Below are positions 28,222 through 36,406 of a stretch of DNA of 64,000 nucleotides, in pieces (within the stretch, counting starts at the first letter, position 1; every line of letters starts with the position of its first letter). This stretch comes from Granulosicoccus sp964390335 (GTDB lineage Bacteria > Pseudomonadota > Gammaproteobacteria > Granulosicoccales > Granulosicoccaceae). The notes below the pieces were generated by a model, which was not told the origin of the DNA, made no database searches, and saw only the letters and a program-made list of their open reading frames with translations. Where the stretch lies: assembly GCA_964390335.1 (NCBI GenBank), contig CAYMHU010000011.1:1-64000 (forward strand). Reading direction: 5' to 3'. The position numbers and the translations under genes were made by a program.

Positions 28222-28577
28222 AAGTCATCCCCGTTACTACAATTCGGTTCGTCGGTACTCATACTGCAAAGCAAAACTGTAACCAAGAGTACGAGTATGG
28301 CATTACACGAGCATGGCATTAACAGAAGTATGGGTTCAATAGTCAAATCGAAGTAAGACCATTGGAGACTGAAAATACCTCCACCAAATGAGTCAAGACA
28401 TATTGAAACTTGCTGAGCTTACTGCTATCCAGATGTGCACTACATACGAACCACACAACTTGGCCTAGCGATTAAGTCGTAAGACCGTTGTGCAACTTGG
28501 GCGATGGTTTTAGACCCTCCGTGCCTCATTCGCCACGAAGATTCAGTTTACAGATTCGTGTTTTGACAAAGATACTA
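28222..28577. other. Intergenic region with short tandem repeats
   Basis: Upstream of the hypothetical lipoprotein and behind aglK. No credible gene. It contains the short repeat listed at 28291-28334. Confidence 0.4.
28291..28334. repeat. Imperfect 16-17 bp tandem repeats
   Basis: ACGAGTATGGCATTAC, ACGAGCATGGCATTAA and a shorter AGAAGTATGGG follow one another with GTATGG/GCATGG cores 16 and 17 bases apart. Possibly regulator half-sites on one face of the helix; otherwise unexplained. Confidence 0.45.
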
Positions 28578-28598
28578 ACGCTGAGGTTTTTGCAGCGT
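28578..28598 (-). terminator. Weak hairpin after aglK
   Basis: ACGCTG/CAGCGT stem around 9 bases, some 16 bases after the aglK stop, without a strong T-run. Candidate end of the agl operon. Confidence 0.35.
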
Positions 28599-28613
28599 CA
28601 AGCAGATCGGTTT

Positions 28614-29672
28614 TCACGAAAACAAATGTGCTGCTGCAGGGTCGAACGAGAAACTCACCTGCTGACCCGCAGTGACATCAAGACTTTCCGGTGTTGCACA
28701 GCGAAAACGGGTACCGGCGTCATTGACCAGTTCAATAACCGTCTCGGTGCCCAGTTTTTCCACCAGTGTCGCTGTGCCTTTGAGTTGACCATTCGCATCG
28801 ACAACAAGATGTTGAGGGCGAACACCCAACCTGACTTTTGAACCATTGGTAGCACCGTCGCCAACCAAACGAACGTTGTCTACACGCAATCCCTCACCCT
28901 CAAAACTACCTCGATCCGAGTCGGTACCACCCGATAATACGCCGTCGAAAAAATTCATTTTGGGCGAACCGAGAAAGCCTGCTACAAATTCGTTAGCGGG
29001 ATAGTTAAACAGGTCCATCGGTGACCCAACCTGCATGACCTCACCATCTTTCAACACCACGATCTTGTCTGCCAAAGTCATCGCTTCCACCTGATCATGG
29101 GTCACGTAGATCGTTGTGGCACCCAATTGCTTATGAAGTTTCGCAATTTCCACACGGGTATCGTGTCGCAACGCCGCATCCAGATTCGACAGTGGCTCAT
29201 CAAATAAAAACACATCAGGATTTCGCACAATGGCTCGTCCAATAGCAACCCGCTGACGTTGACCGCCAGACAGTGCTGCGGGGCGCCGATCAAGCAGGTG
29301 TTCCATTTGCAGTATTTTTGCCGCGGCTTCAACCCGTTCATTAATCTCAGCTTTACTGATTCCACTCAAATCGAGCGAGAACGCCATGTTGTTAAACACG
29401 GTCATGTGTGGATAGAGCGCGTACGATTGAAACACCATTGCAATGCCACGCTTGGATGGAGGAAGATCGCTAACGTTTCTATCGGCGATACTGATTTCAC
29501 CGCTGGACAAGTTCTCCAACCCGGCAATTAACCGTAGCAACGTGGATTTACCACAACCGGAAGGCCCGACAAACACAACGAATTCGCCGTTGTCGATGGA
29601 TAAATCAACATCACGGATTACATGCACCGCACCGAACGATTTATTCACTTTTTGGAGTGCAACCTGAGCCAT
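28614..29672 (-). CDS. aglK: Alpha-glucoside ABC transporter ATP-binding protein
   Basis: 352 residues of the MalK/UgpC family. Walker A GPSGCGKST, signature LSGGQRQR, Walker B FLFDEPLSNLD and H-loop YVTHDQ are intact. The C-terminal regulatory extension includes GVRPQHL. The ATG directly follows the aglA stop (TAAATG). Gene order aglE-F-G-A-K matches the Sinorhizobium meliloti alpha-glucoside system. Last gene of the operon. Confidence 0.93.
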   Translation of the reverse strand: MAQVALQKVNKSFGAVHVIRDVDLSIDNGEFVVFVGPSGCGKSTLLRLIAGLENLSSGEISIADRNVSDLPPSKRGIAMVFQSYALYPHMTVFNNMAFSLDLSGISKAEINERVEAAAKILQMEHLLDRRPAALSGGQRQRVAIGRAIVRNPDVFLFDEPLSNLDAALRHDTRVEIAKLHKQLGATTIYVTHDQVEAMTLADKIVVLKDGEVMQVGSPMDLFNYPANEFVAGFLGSPKMNFFDGVLSGGTDSDRGSFEGEGLRVDNVRLVGDGATNGSKVRLGVRPQHLVVDANGQLKGTATLVEKLGTETVIELVNDAGTRFRCATPESLDVTAGQQVSFSFDPAAAHLFS

Positions 29673-31247
29673 TTAAATTTCCTCAAATGTGTCCGTAAAG
29701 GTGGCTGTAAGCAGTTCAAAGTCGAACAGACAGCGAAGTGTTTGTTGATCTGAGACGCGATCAAATATGATTTGTGATGGGCCGCCAGAGATGTCGGACA
29801 TCGTGTTTGCACTTACGATCGCAGGTTGTTGCTTACGCCAGCGCAGAAATTCCGCGAATCGGTTGTACACAGAATGTTGTCTACCCTGCTCATCCAGCGC
29901 CGCGCGATCAAGATGCTTTTCACTGATTGGAAGCCATGTGCTGTTCGCCTGCGAAAAGCCGCCATTGTTGGCACTTTTGCTCCAGACCATTGGTGTACGG
30001 CAAGTGTCACGTCCTGGAAAAACTGGGGCGAACTCAATGCCCCACGGGTCTTGCATTTTTTCAACCGGTATATCCTGAACATCTTCCAGCGCCAGCTCCT
30101 CTCCTTGATAGATACAGGTCGAACCAATTAAACAAGTTTCCAATTTCAGTAATAGCAGCTGTAAATCTTCTTGCGAGCCGTCTTTCAGCTGCAGAGCAGA
30201 CATCTGGCGAGTGATACTGCGCGGCACATCGTGATTAGAAAATGCAAAGCTAAGTCTGCCAGTTCCATTGAACGCTTCAATGGCACTGGTTATCGCTTTT
30301 TTGAGCTCGTCTACACTAAGACCATCCCATGCCAACAAATTGAAATTGTACGTGGCGTGTAAGCGATTCGGCGCAGTAAAAGTCTGACTGGCTTTTATCG
30401 GGTCATCACCATGCAACTCACCCATCAGGTAGCGATCGCCATACTCATCAGCAACTGCTCTGAATGATTCACTAAAAGACTGTATAGCGGGTTGATTCAG
30501 CTGTGCACTATCGTGTAGTTGACGGAAAAACGGCTGCTGTTGTTGTGGTAGTTCACCCGGCACGAATTTCGGGTTTGCTTTGTTGTTTTTATAGGGTGCT
30601 GAGTCGGCGTTTATGGTGTGCACCGCATCTAGTCTGAAACCATCAACACCTCGATCAAACCAGAAACGCGCGATGTTTTCAAACGCCTCGCGTACCGCAG
30701 GATTAGCATGATTAAGATTAGGCTGACTTTCTAGAAAGTTGTGCAAATAATACTGTTGTCGACGTGGTTCCCAAGACCAAGCAGGCCCACCAAAAAAGGA
30801 CAGCCAGTTTGTGGGTGGGCTGCCATCATCTTTAGGTTCTACCCAATGAAACCAGTCAGCTTTATCGTTGCTTCTAGACTGACGACTCTCTTCAAACCAT
30901 TGATGTTGATCCGAGCAATGTGCGGGCACGATGTCCACCATCACCCGCAAGCCGAGATCGTGCGCTTTCTTTAATAGCGTGTCGAAGTCGTCAAGCGTGC
31001 CATACTCTGGGTTTATGTCGCAGTAGTCGGACACATCATAGCCGAAGTCTTTCTGCGGACTCATGAAAAACGGACTTATCCAGATTGCATCAACACCCAG
31101 ACCGGCAATGTAATCAAGACGCGACGTGATACCAGGCAAATCACCAATACCATCGTTGTTCGAATCCTGAAACGAACGTGGGTATATCTGGTAAATGACG
31201 GCGGTTTCCCACCAGTTCTTGACAGCTTGTTGCTGTTGTTTATCCAC
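29673..31247 (-). CDS. aglA: Alpha-glucosidase, glycoside hydrolase family 13
   Basis: 524 residues, no signal peptide. GH13 catalytic set: nucleophile Asp207 in GFRLDAVH, acid/base Glu277 in LMGELHG and the stabilising Asp340 in SNHDVPR; also QIYPRSFQDSNNDGIGDL near the N-terminus, typical of oligo-1,6-glucosidase and alpha-glucosidase members. Hydrolyses imported alpha-glucosides (sucrose, maltose or trehalose in the S. meliloti homologue) in the cytoplasm. Starts with GTG, overlapping the aglG stop by 8 bases. Confidence 0.93.
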   Translation of the reverse strand: MDKQQQQAVKNWWETAVIYQIYPRSFQDSNNDGIGDLPGITSRLDYIAGLGVDAIWISPFFMSPQKDFGYDVSDYCDINPEYGTLDDFDTLLKKAHDLGLRVMVDIVPAHCSDQHQWFEESRQSRSNDKADWFHWVEPKDDGSPPTNWLSFFGGPAWSWEPRRQQYYLHNFLESQPNLNHANPAVREAFENIARFWFDRGVDGFRLDAVHTINADSAPYKNNKANPKFVPGELPQQQQPFFRQLHDSAQLNQPAIQSFSESFRAVADEYGDRYLMGELHGDDPIKASQTFTAPNRLHATYNFNLLAWDGLSVDELKKAITSAIEAFNGTGRLSFAFSNHDVPRSITRQMSALQLKDGSQEDLQLLLLKLETCLIGSTCIYQGEELALEDVQDIPVEKMQDPWGIEFAPVFPGRDTCRTPMVWSKSANNGGFSQANSTWLPISEKHLDRAALDEQGRQHSVYNRFAEFLRWRKQQPAIVSANTMSDISGGPSQIIFDRVSDQQTLRCLFDFELLTATFTDTFEEI

Positions 31248-32463
31248 CTTTTACTGAACCTGCTAGTAGCCCGCGAATGAAGTATCGCTGCATCGACAAA
31301 AATACAATTACGGGAACAATCATAGAAATAACGGCCGACGCATTGAGCAGGTGCAATTGATCCTTGAACGTACCCAGTTGCTTCTGCAATCGAATCGGGA
31401 ACACTAGATCGGATGATTCTGCAGAGCCGATGTAGAGTGCCACGATCAAATCATTCCAGACCCACAGGAACTGAAAAATACTGAACGATGCTAATGCGGG
31501 CACCGACAATGGAATGATTAATCGAGTAAATATTTGCAAATGGCTTGCACCATCAATACGTGCGCTCTCCAACAACTCTTTGGGTAGCCCGACAATATAA
31601 TTGCGCAGCAAATAGATGGCGAGCGGCAGCCCGAACGCGGTATGCGTAACCCACAAACTTGCAAATGATTTGGATGGCACCTGACAAGTTTTGGTGGCTT
31701 CGCAATCTGTCATCCACGCATTCAGTGACGTCGCCCATGAGGCTATGCCACTAAAGCCCTGCAACACAGGCAAAAACGCCAATTGCGTGGGAACAACCAT
31801 TAGCGATACCACAAGAACGAATAACCAGTCCCGACCTGGAAAGCGCATCCATGCAAACGCATAAGCTGCAAATGCAGCGATGGTGATGGGGATGATGGTT
31901 GCGGGAATGGTAACAATAAAAGATGAAATAAGTGCGTTAGGCACGTTGTTGTTTTCAAACAGCACCTCCTCGTACGCATCGGTGCCAAATACGGGATCCT
32001 GGTTTATAAACACATCCAGATTTTTAGGCCTTGGCGCTGTGGCTTCAGAAAATGTCCAGGTGAAGTCGCCCGAGGATTCAAATACAAAATCGCCGCCCCG
32101 CACGTCCATGACCTCTCCGGGATAGATTAATTGTCGGATCAATTTCGTTTTACCCGGATTATCGGGGTCCGGCACACGACCTTTGAACAGAATCGAGCTG
32201 ACATCGCCATCAACAAAATGGCTGTCGCGCTCAGCATTTAGCCGCTCAAAAATATTACCGGTCATGGTTACAAAAGGTTCTATCTCACCTCTGTCGTGTG
32301 TGCTGAACCGATGGCCCAGCTCAGTGGGTGTGAACGCGGTCCAGAAACCCGATGTTTTAGACGCTGTTTCTGATCGAAGTGACGTGGTGACCAGAGCGAC
32401 GAATGGCAGCACCCATATAAAAACAATTAAGGCCAGAATGATATGTTTTAGTGATCTAGTCAT
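31240..32463 (-). CDS. aglG: Alpha-glucoside ABC transporter permease with large periplasmic insertion
   Basis: 407 residues from the ATG at 32463, one base after the aglF stop; an upstream frame start would lie inside aglF. MalG-type permease with EAA loop PKELLESARIDGASHLQIF. Between the first helix (about 6-26) and the second (about 175) lies some 140 residues of soluble sequence, much longer than in MalG, containing beta-like strands (VSSILFKGRVPDPDNPGKTK). It should face the periplasm and may contact the binding protein. Confidence 0.9.
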   Translation of the reverse strand: MTRSLKHIILALIVFIWVLPFVALVTTSLRSETASKTSGFWTAFTPTELGHRFSTHDRGEIEPFVTMTGNIFERLNAERDSHFVDGDVSSILFKGRVPDPDNPGKTKLIRQLIYPGEVMDVRGGDFVFESSGDFTWTFSEATAPRPKNLDVFINQDPVFGTDAYEEVLFENNNVPNALISSFIVTIPATIIPITIAAFAAYAFAWMRFPGRDWLFVLVVSLMVVPTQLAFLPVLQGFSGIASWATSLNAWMTDCEATKTCQVPSKSFASLWVTHTAFGLPLAIYLLRNYIVGLPKELLESARIDGASHLQIFTRLIIPLSVPALASFSIFQFLWVWNDLIVALYIGSAESSDLVFPIRLQKQLGTFKDQLHLLNASAVISMIVPVIVFLSMQRYFIRGLLAGSVKGG

Positions 32464-32464
32464 A

Positions 32465-33718
32465 TCAGTGCCCCATCTCTCTTTGCTCTCGACGTATGCG
32501 TCGCGCATTGAAAATCATGTTTGGAATAACGGTAACCATCAGCATGACCGCAATGGCTGCAAACAGGTTCTCAACGTTATCGTTACCAACAGACCAGTTG
32601 TTACGCGCGTTCTCCATCATGGTGGCAAGCAATAGCTTATCGTCGTCGTTTGAAGATAACGCGTATGGAATATCAAACATCTTTAACACCAGTATGACCA
32701 GCGTTGTCCAGACAACCACGACCGTTGAGTAAATCTGCGGAAGTTTTATGCGAAAAAACATCTGTACCGGATTCGCTCCATCGATTTTCGCAGCTTCTAT
32801 TGTGTCTTCAGGTACACCTCGAAGTGCCGCCGAAAAAATAACCATGGCGAAACCTGTCTGTACCCACACAAGGATCCACATTAGAAAGAAATTGCCCCAA
32901 AATTTTAGACTGTACAAAGGCTCGTTATAGGCGGCGGTGTGGCCTAGTAACGATTTAAGCAAACCGATTTGATACGACGGTGTTAGACCGTTAATTGCCT
33001 GCTGCGCCTCTATGCCGCCACCAGCAAATATGTTGCGCCAGATTACCGCGGCACCCACAAACGAAATAGCCATCGGTACAAATATCAGTGTTTTCGCAAT
33101 CAGACCCCATCGCACTGAATCGGCCAGTACCGCAACAAACAATCCGAGCGAAATACACACCGTTGGCACTAGCACCAGCCACAAGACACTATTACGCATT
33201 GCATACCGAAACTGCTCATAGCCTAGCGATGTTGGATCCCATAGAAACGCGTAGTTTCGAACAGTGCGGGTACCATCAAACTCTTGGAACGAGAGACTCA
33301 ACGTGGAAAAAGCCGGTATGAATAGAAACAGCAGTAGCAACACCAGCGCGGGCCCAACAAATATCCACGGTTGAATTGCCTCAATAATGTAGGACTCTTT
33401 GCCCCATGAACCCTTCGACGCTGCTCGCGCGAGATTCTGATTAAGCCAATTAGAAAGCGTGTAGTACAAAAACGATATACCGACAGCAATGACAATCGAA
33501 CGTATTGCAAAGCCGACTTTTCCAAAGCGCTCCTGGGTTTCGAGTACTGGGAAGCCCCAGGCACGGGACTCGTGCAACCAAGTACCAAGCTGCATCATCC
33601 AATCGTCGAGCGGGGATGTGGCAGCGTATGCAAATATTGCCGTAATGGGCAACACAAAGATCACAGTAAGCGCTATGGCAAAGCCGTTGCCAGCAAGAAT
33701 AGGCTTGTAAGAGCTCAT
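32465..33718 (-). CDS. aglF: Alpha-glucoside ABC transporter permease
   Basis: 417 residues, longer than a plain MalF-type unit of about 300. Extra N-terminal helices lie at about 13-32 and 68-88 ahead of the six-helix core that starts near WIFVGPALVLLLLF. EAA loop: PEDTIEAAKIDGANPVQMFF. Pairs with aglG. The start is preceded by a GGGGAT ribosome site, with a strong terminator-like hairpin upstream. Confidence 0.9.
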   Translation of the reverse strand: MSSYKPILAGNGFAIALTVIFVLPITAIFAYAATSPLDDWMMQLGTWLHESRAWGFPVLETQERFGKVGFAIRSIVIAVGISFLYYTLSNWLNQNLARAASKGSWGKESYIIEAIQPWIFVGPALVLLLLFLFIPAFSTLSLSFQEFDGTRTVRNYAFLWDPTSLGYEQFRYAMRNSVLWLVLVPTVCISLGLFVAVLADSVRWGLIAKTLIFVPMAISFVGAAVIWRNIFAGGGIEAQQAINGLTPSYQIGLLKSLLGHTAAYNEPLYSLKFWGNFFLMWILVWVQTGFAMVIFSAALRGVPEDTIEAAKIDGANPVQMFFRIKLPQIYSTVVVVWTTLVILVLKMFDIPYALSSNDDDKLLLATMMENARNNWSVGNDNVENLFAAIAVMLMVTVIPNMIFNARRIRREQREMGH

Positions 33719-33765
33719 ATCTTATCCCCGCAATTGAAATCGATATGACACGAAAAGAAAAAAAA

Positions 33766-33788
33766 GGCGCGCAAACGGTTTGCGCGCC
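33766..33788 (-). terminator. Strong intrinsic terminator/attenuator between aglE and aglF
   Basis: GGCGCGCAAAC and GTTTGCGCGCC form a perfect 11-bp inverted repeat around one base, followed on the minus strand by a run of eight Ts. It should stop a large share of transcripts after aglE. Confidence 0.88.
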
Positions 33789-33842
33789 TCTTGGTTACCA
33801 ATAACATCAGACTTTCATGTTTGTTAGCCTGGATATCGGTAA

Positions 33843-35180
33843 TTACTTAATCGCATCCCATGCGGACTGAATATTATCAGCCGTTGTTTTGGCATCCTGA
33901 CCATTCGCAAAAGCAGTCATTTCAGACCAGAACGCACCCGCACCAATTGCACCTGGCATTAAGTCTGACGCATCGAAGCGGAAGGTAGTTGCGCTAGACA
34001 AAATTTCACCTTGCTTGCGCAATGCAGGTGTTGCATAGGCATCAAGACTCGCGCCTTTGTGTGCAGTAAGGAACGTACCTTGCTGCATCCACGCTTCGTG
34101 TGCAGCAGCTTCTTTCATGAATTCGAAAAAAGCGCGCGTCGCAGGACTGTCTTTGGTCATAGTCCAAAGTGTGCCGGCACCCAATACAGGGTTACCCAGA
34201 TCAGCTTCAGCGAATGGTGGGAAGTAGAAGAAATCCGCTTCACCGTTAGCCACTTCTTCACCTTTTTTCGGGAAGAACGCAGGTATGAATGACGCCTGGC
34301 GGTGCATCATGCACGAAGCTGGGCTTGAGAATAAACCTTTCGGTGCATCACCAAAGAAGGTGGTTGCCACTGATGAAGCACCGCCTGCAACGTAATCGTC
34401 GTTGCGGGAGAACTTGCCATAAATTTCCATGGCATTAATGACTTCAGGGCTATTGAATGGGAGATCGTTCGTTACCCAGCGATCATAGTTCTCAGGCGTG
34501 GTGGTACGCAGCATGAGATCTTCCATCCAGTCGGTTGCTGTCCAGCCAGTTGCATTACCTGACTCAACGCCGATACACCAAGGGGTGTTGCCATCTTCAA
34601 CCATTTGATCGGACAGAGCCATGAGCTCTTCCATGGTTTGCGGAATTTCGTAGCCGTTATCTTCGAACTGCTCCGGTGAGTACCAAACCAGCGATTTCAG
34701 GTCTTTCTTGAATGGAAAACCATAGAAAGCTTCGTTACCGTCAGCATCTGCATAGGTACCCAGCGCAACCCATGAAGGGCCTGCACCATAGTTCTCAGCC
34801 ATCCAGTCAGCTGACTCTTGACCTAAAGGAGTCAGATGGCCTTCTTTGGCCATATCGCCAGCAAGACCAGGCTGCGGGAATATCGCAATGTTTGGTGCGT
34901 TGTTAGAACGCAAATCAGCAACGATCAGTGCTGCGAAGTCACGAGAGCCAGAATACTTGACCACTGCGCCAGTGGCCTTTTCAAAACAGCTCGCTGTGTT
35001 GGCGAGCATTTCTTCATCTTTGCCCTCCATAGAACCCATGATGGTAATGGTTTCGCCTTCGAAACTACCCAGATCGCCCAGTGTGGACGGCGTGTCGCAA
35101 ACGTCGGCAATTGACGGCGCTGCGTACATAGTTGCGGCAACAGCTAGCGCGCTGGCTACTGCTCCTAATGTGTATTTCAT
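33843..35180 (-). CDS. aglE: Alpha-glucoside ABC transporter substrate-binding protein
   Basis: 445 residues from the ATG at 35180, preceded by GGAGAG; the frame extends 30 bases further without function. Signal peptide MKYTLGAVASALAVAATMYA continuing to SIA before DVCD. Family 1 solute-binding protein with a Cys pair (DVCDTP and the ASCFEKATG segment) that could form a disulfide. Expected to bind alpha-glucosides in the periplasm. First gene of aglE-F-G-A-K, with a good promoter and two operator-like sites upstream. Confidence 0.92.
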   Translation of the reverse strand: MKYTLGAVASALAVAATMYAAPSIADVCDTPSTLGDLGSFEGETITIMGSMEGKDEEMLANTASCFEKATGAVVKYSGSRDFAALIVADLRSNNAPNIAIFPQPGLAGDMAKEGHLTPLGQESADWMAENYGAGPSWVALGTYADADGNEAFYGFPFKKDLKSLVWYSPEQFEDNGYEIPQTMEELMALSDQMVEDGNTPWCIGVESGNATGWTATDWMEDLMLRTTTPENYDRWVTNDLPFNSPEVINAMEIYGKFSRNDDYVAGGASSVATTFFGDAPKGLFSSPASCMMHRQASFIPAFFPKKGEEVANGEADFFYFPPFAEADLGNPVLGAGTLWTMTKDSPATRAFFEFMKEAAAHEAWMQQGTFLTAHKGASLDAYATPALRKQGEILSSATTFRFDASDLMPGAIGAGAFWSEMTAFANGQDAKTTADNIQSAWDAIK

Positions 35181-35207
35181 GTATCTCTCCGAAGTGTTAA
35201 CTGGCAT

Positions 35208-35219
35208 CAAAGCGCCTTG
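35208..35219. promoter_or_regulatory. Operator-like site at the aglE transcript start
   Basis: CAAAGCGCCTTG, an imperfect copy of the AAAGCGCTTT palindrome near aglR. It lies just downstream of the predicted -10 of aglE, a position where a bound repressor blocks transcription. Confidence 0.6.
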
Positions 35220-35227
35220 GAACGCGC

Positions 35228-35257
35228 AGTATCAAACAGGCGATGCGTGTATGTCAA
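35228..35257 (-). promoter_or_regulatory. Predicted sigma-70 promoter of the agl operon
   Basis: On the minus strand TTGACA (35252-35257) and GATACT (35228-35233) are separated by 18 bases. The -35 is perfect and the -10 has four of six consensus bases. Confidence 0.65.
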
Positions 35258-35345
35258 CCAGAACACCCCAAATATGAAAAAAGTAATGCATTATCTTTGC
35301 TCTCAGCTTGTAAATATGCAGCTAGTTTGATTAATATGTGAAACC

Positions 35346-35355
35346 AAAGCGCTTT
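35346..35355. promoter_or_regulatory. LacI-family operator upstream of aglR
   Basis: Perfect palindrome AAAGCGCTTT with central CG, 16 bases before the aglR start. The classic core of many alpha-glucoside LacI regulators; suggests autoregulation. Confidence 0.75.
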
Positions 35356-35371
35356 AAATGCTTACAAGAAA

Positions 35372-36406
35372 GTGAACCTGAAACAGCTGTCAAACCATCT
35401 GGGCTTATCACAAACCACGGTTAGCCGCGCCCTGAACAACTACCCAGAGGTCAGTGAGTACACCCGCGAACGTGTCAAAATTGCCGCACGCAAACACAAC
35501 TACCGTGCTAATTCCCGCGCAACACGACTTGCCACTGGTAAGGCCATGACAATCGGACACGTTATTCCGATGAGTTCAACGGAAGTGTTCAACCCGATAT
35601 TCGGTGAGTTCGTGGCCGGAGCCAGCCAGGCCTATTCCAGACGAGGTTACGAACTATTACTCACCATGGCCGAGGAAGGTTCGGAGGAAACCACCTACCG
35701 GGAAATGGCATCCAAAGGGTCGGTTGACGGGTTCATTGTGCACGCTCCCCGGCTGAACGATGCGCGAATCACTCTGTTACAGCAACTCAAACTACCGTTC
35801 GTTGTTCACGGACGAGATTATCGCAATACGTCCGATTACTCCTGGATAGACATGAATAATCGGCGCGCTTTTTATCAAGCCACTAAGCTGCTTATCGATC
35901 TTGGTCACACAAAAATCAGCCTTGTTAACGGCAAAGAGCTGCTGAACTTTGCGTGGCGTAGAAGACAAGGTTACGTTGATGCCCTTGATGATGAAGGCAT
36001 ACCGGTTAACCCAGACTTAATGTTCAGCGGTGATCTCACAGAGACCATCGGATTCAGCGCAGCATCAGTCGCACTTGAACTACCGGTACCACCCACGGCG
36101 TTTCTGGTAGCCTCATATGTTGGTGCGCTTGGCGTGCGGCGCGCTATTCACAATGCCGGCTTGGAAATGGGCCGCGATATCTCAGTCATTATCCATGATG
36201 ATGAGTTATCGTATTTTCACAATGATGTTGACATACCACAATTCACCGCAACTCGCTCGTCTGTAAGGGATGCTGGTGAGTATGCAGCAATGATGCTACT
36301 CGATATCATTGACAAACCCGATAGGGCACCCACAACAAAACTACTTGACGCACCACTGGTCATCGGTGCATCTACTGGGCCGGTGAACAGCAGCAAAGTG
36401 CGCTAA
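35372..36406 (+). CDS. aglR: LacI-family regulator of alpha-glucoside utilisation
   Basis: 344 residues starting with GTG (MNLKQLSNHLGLSQTTVSRA): the helix-turn-helix begins within the first residues, which fixes the start. Hinge region YRANSRATRLATGKAMTIG; sensor domain with FGEFVAGASQAYSRRGYELL. Divergent from aglE, with operator-like palindromes in between, as in S. meliloti. The stop overlaps the next gene by one base (TAATG). Confidence 0.9.
   Translation: MNLKQLSNHLGLSQTTVSRALNNYPEVSEYTRERVKIAARKHNYRANSRATRLATGKAMTIGHVIPMSSTEVFNPIFGEFVAGASQAYSRRGYELLLTMAEEGSEETTYREMASKGSVDGFIVHAPRLNDARITLLQQLKLPFVVHGRDYRNTSDYSWIDMNNRRAFYQATKLLIDLGHTKISLVNGKELLNFAWRRRQGYVDALDDEGIPVNPDLMFSGDLTETIGFSAASVALELPVPPTAFLVASYVGALGVRRAIHNAGLEMGRDISVIIHDDELSYFHNDVDIPQFTATRSSVRDAGEYAAMMLLDIIDKPDRAPTTKLLDAPLVIGASTGPVNSSKVR

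Noticed and set aside
28488..28841. A 117-codon plus-strand frame overlapping the aglK end
   Set aside because: Mostly antisense to aglK; composition unlike the neighbouring proteins.
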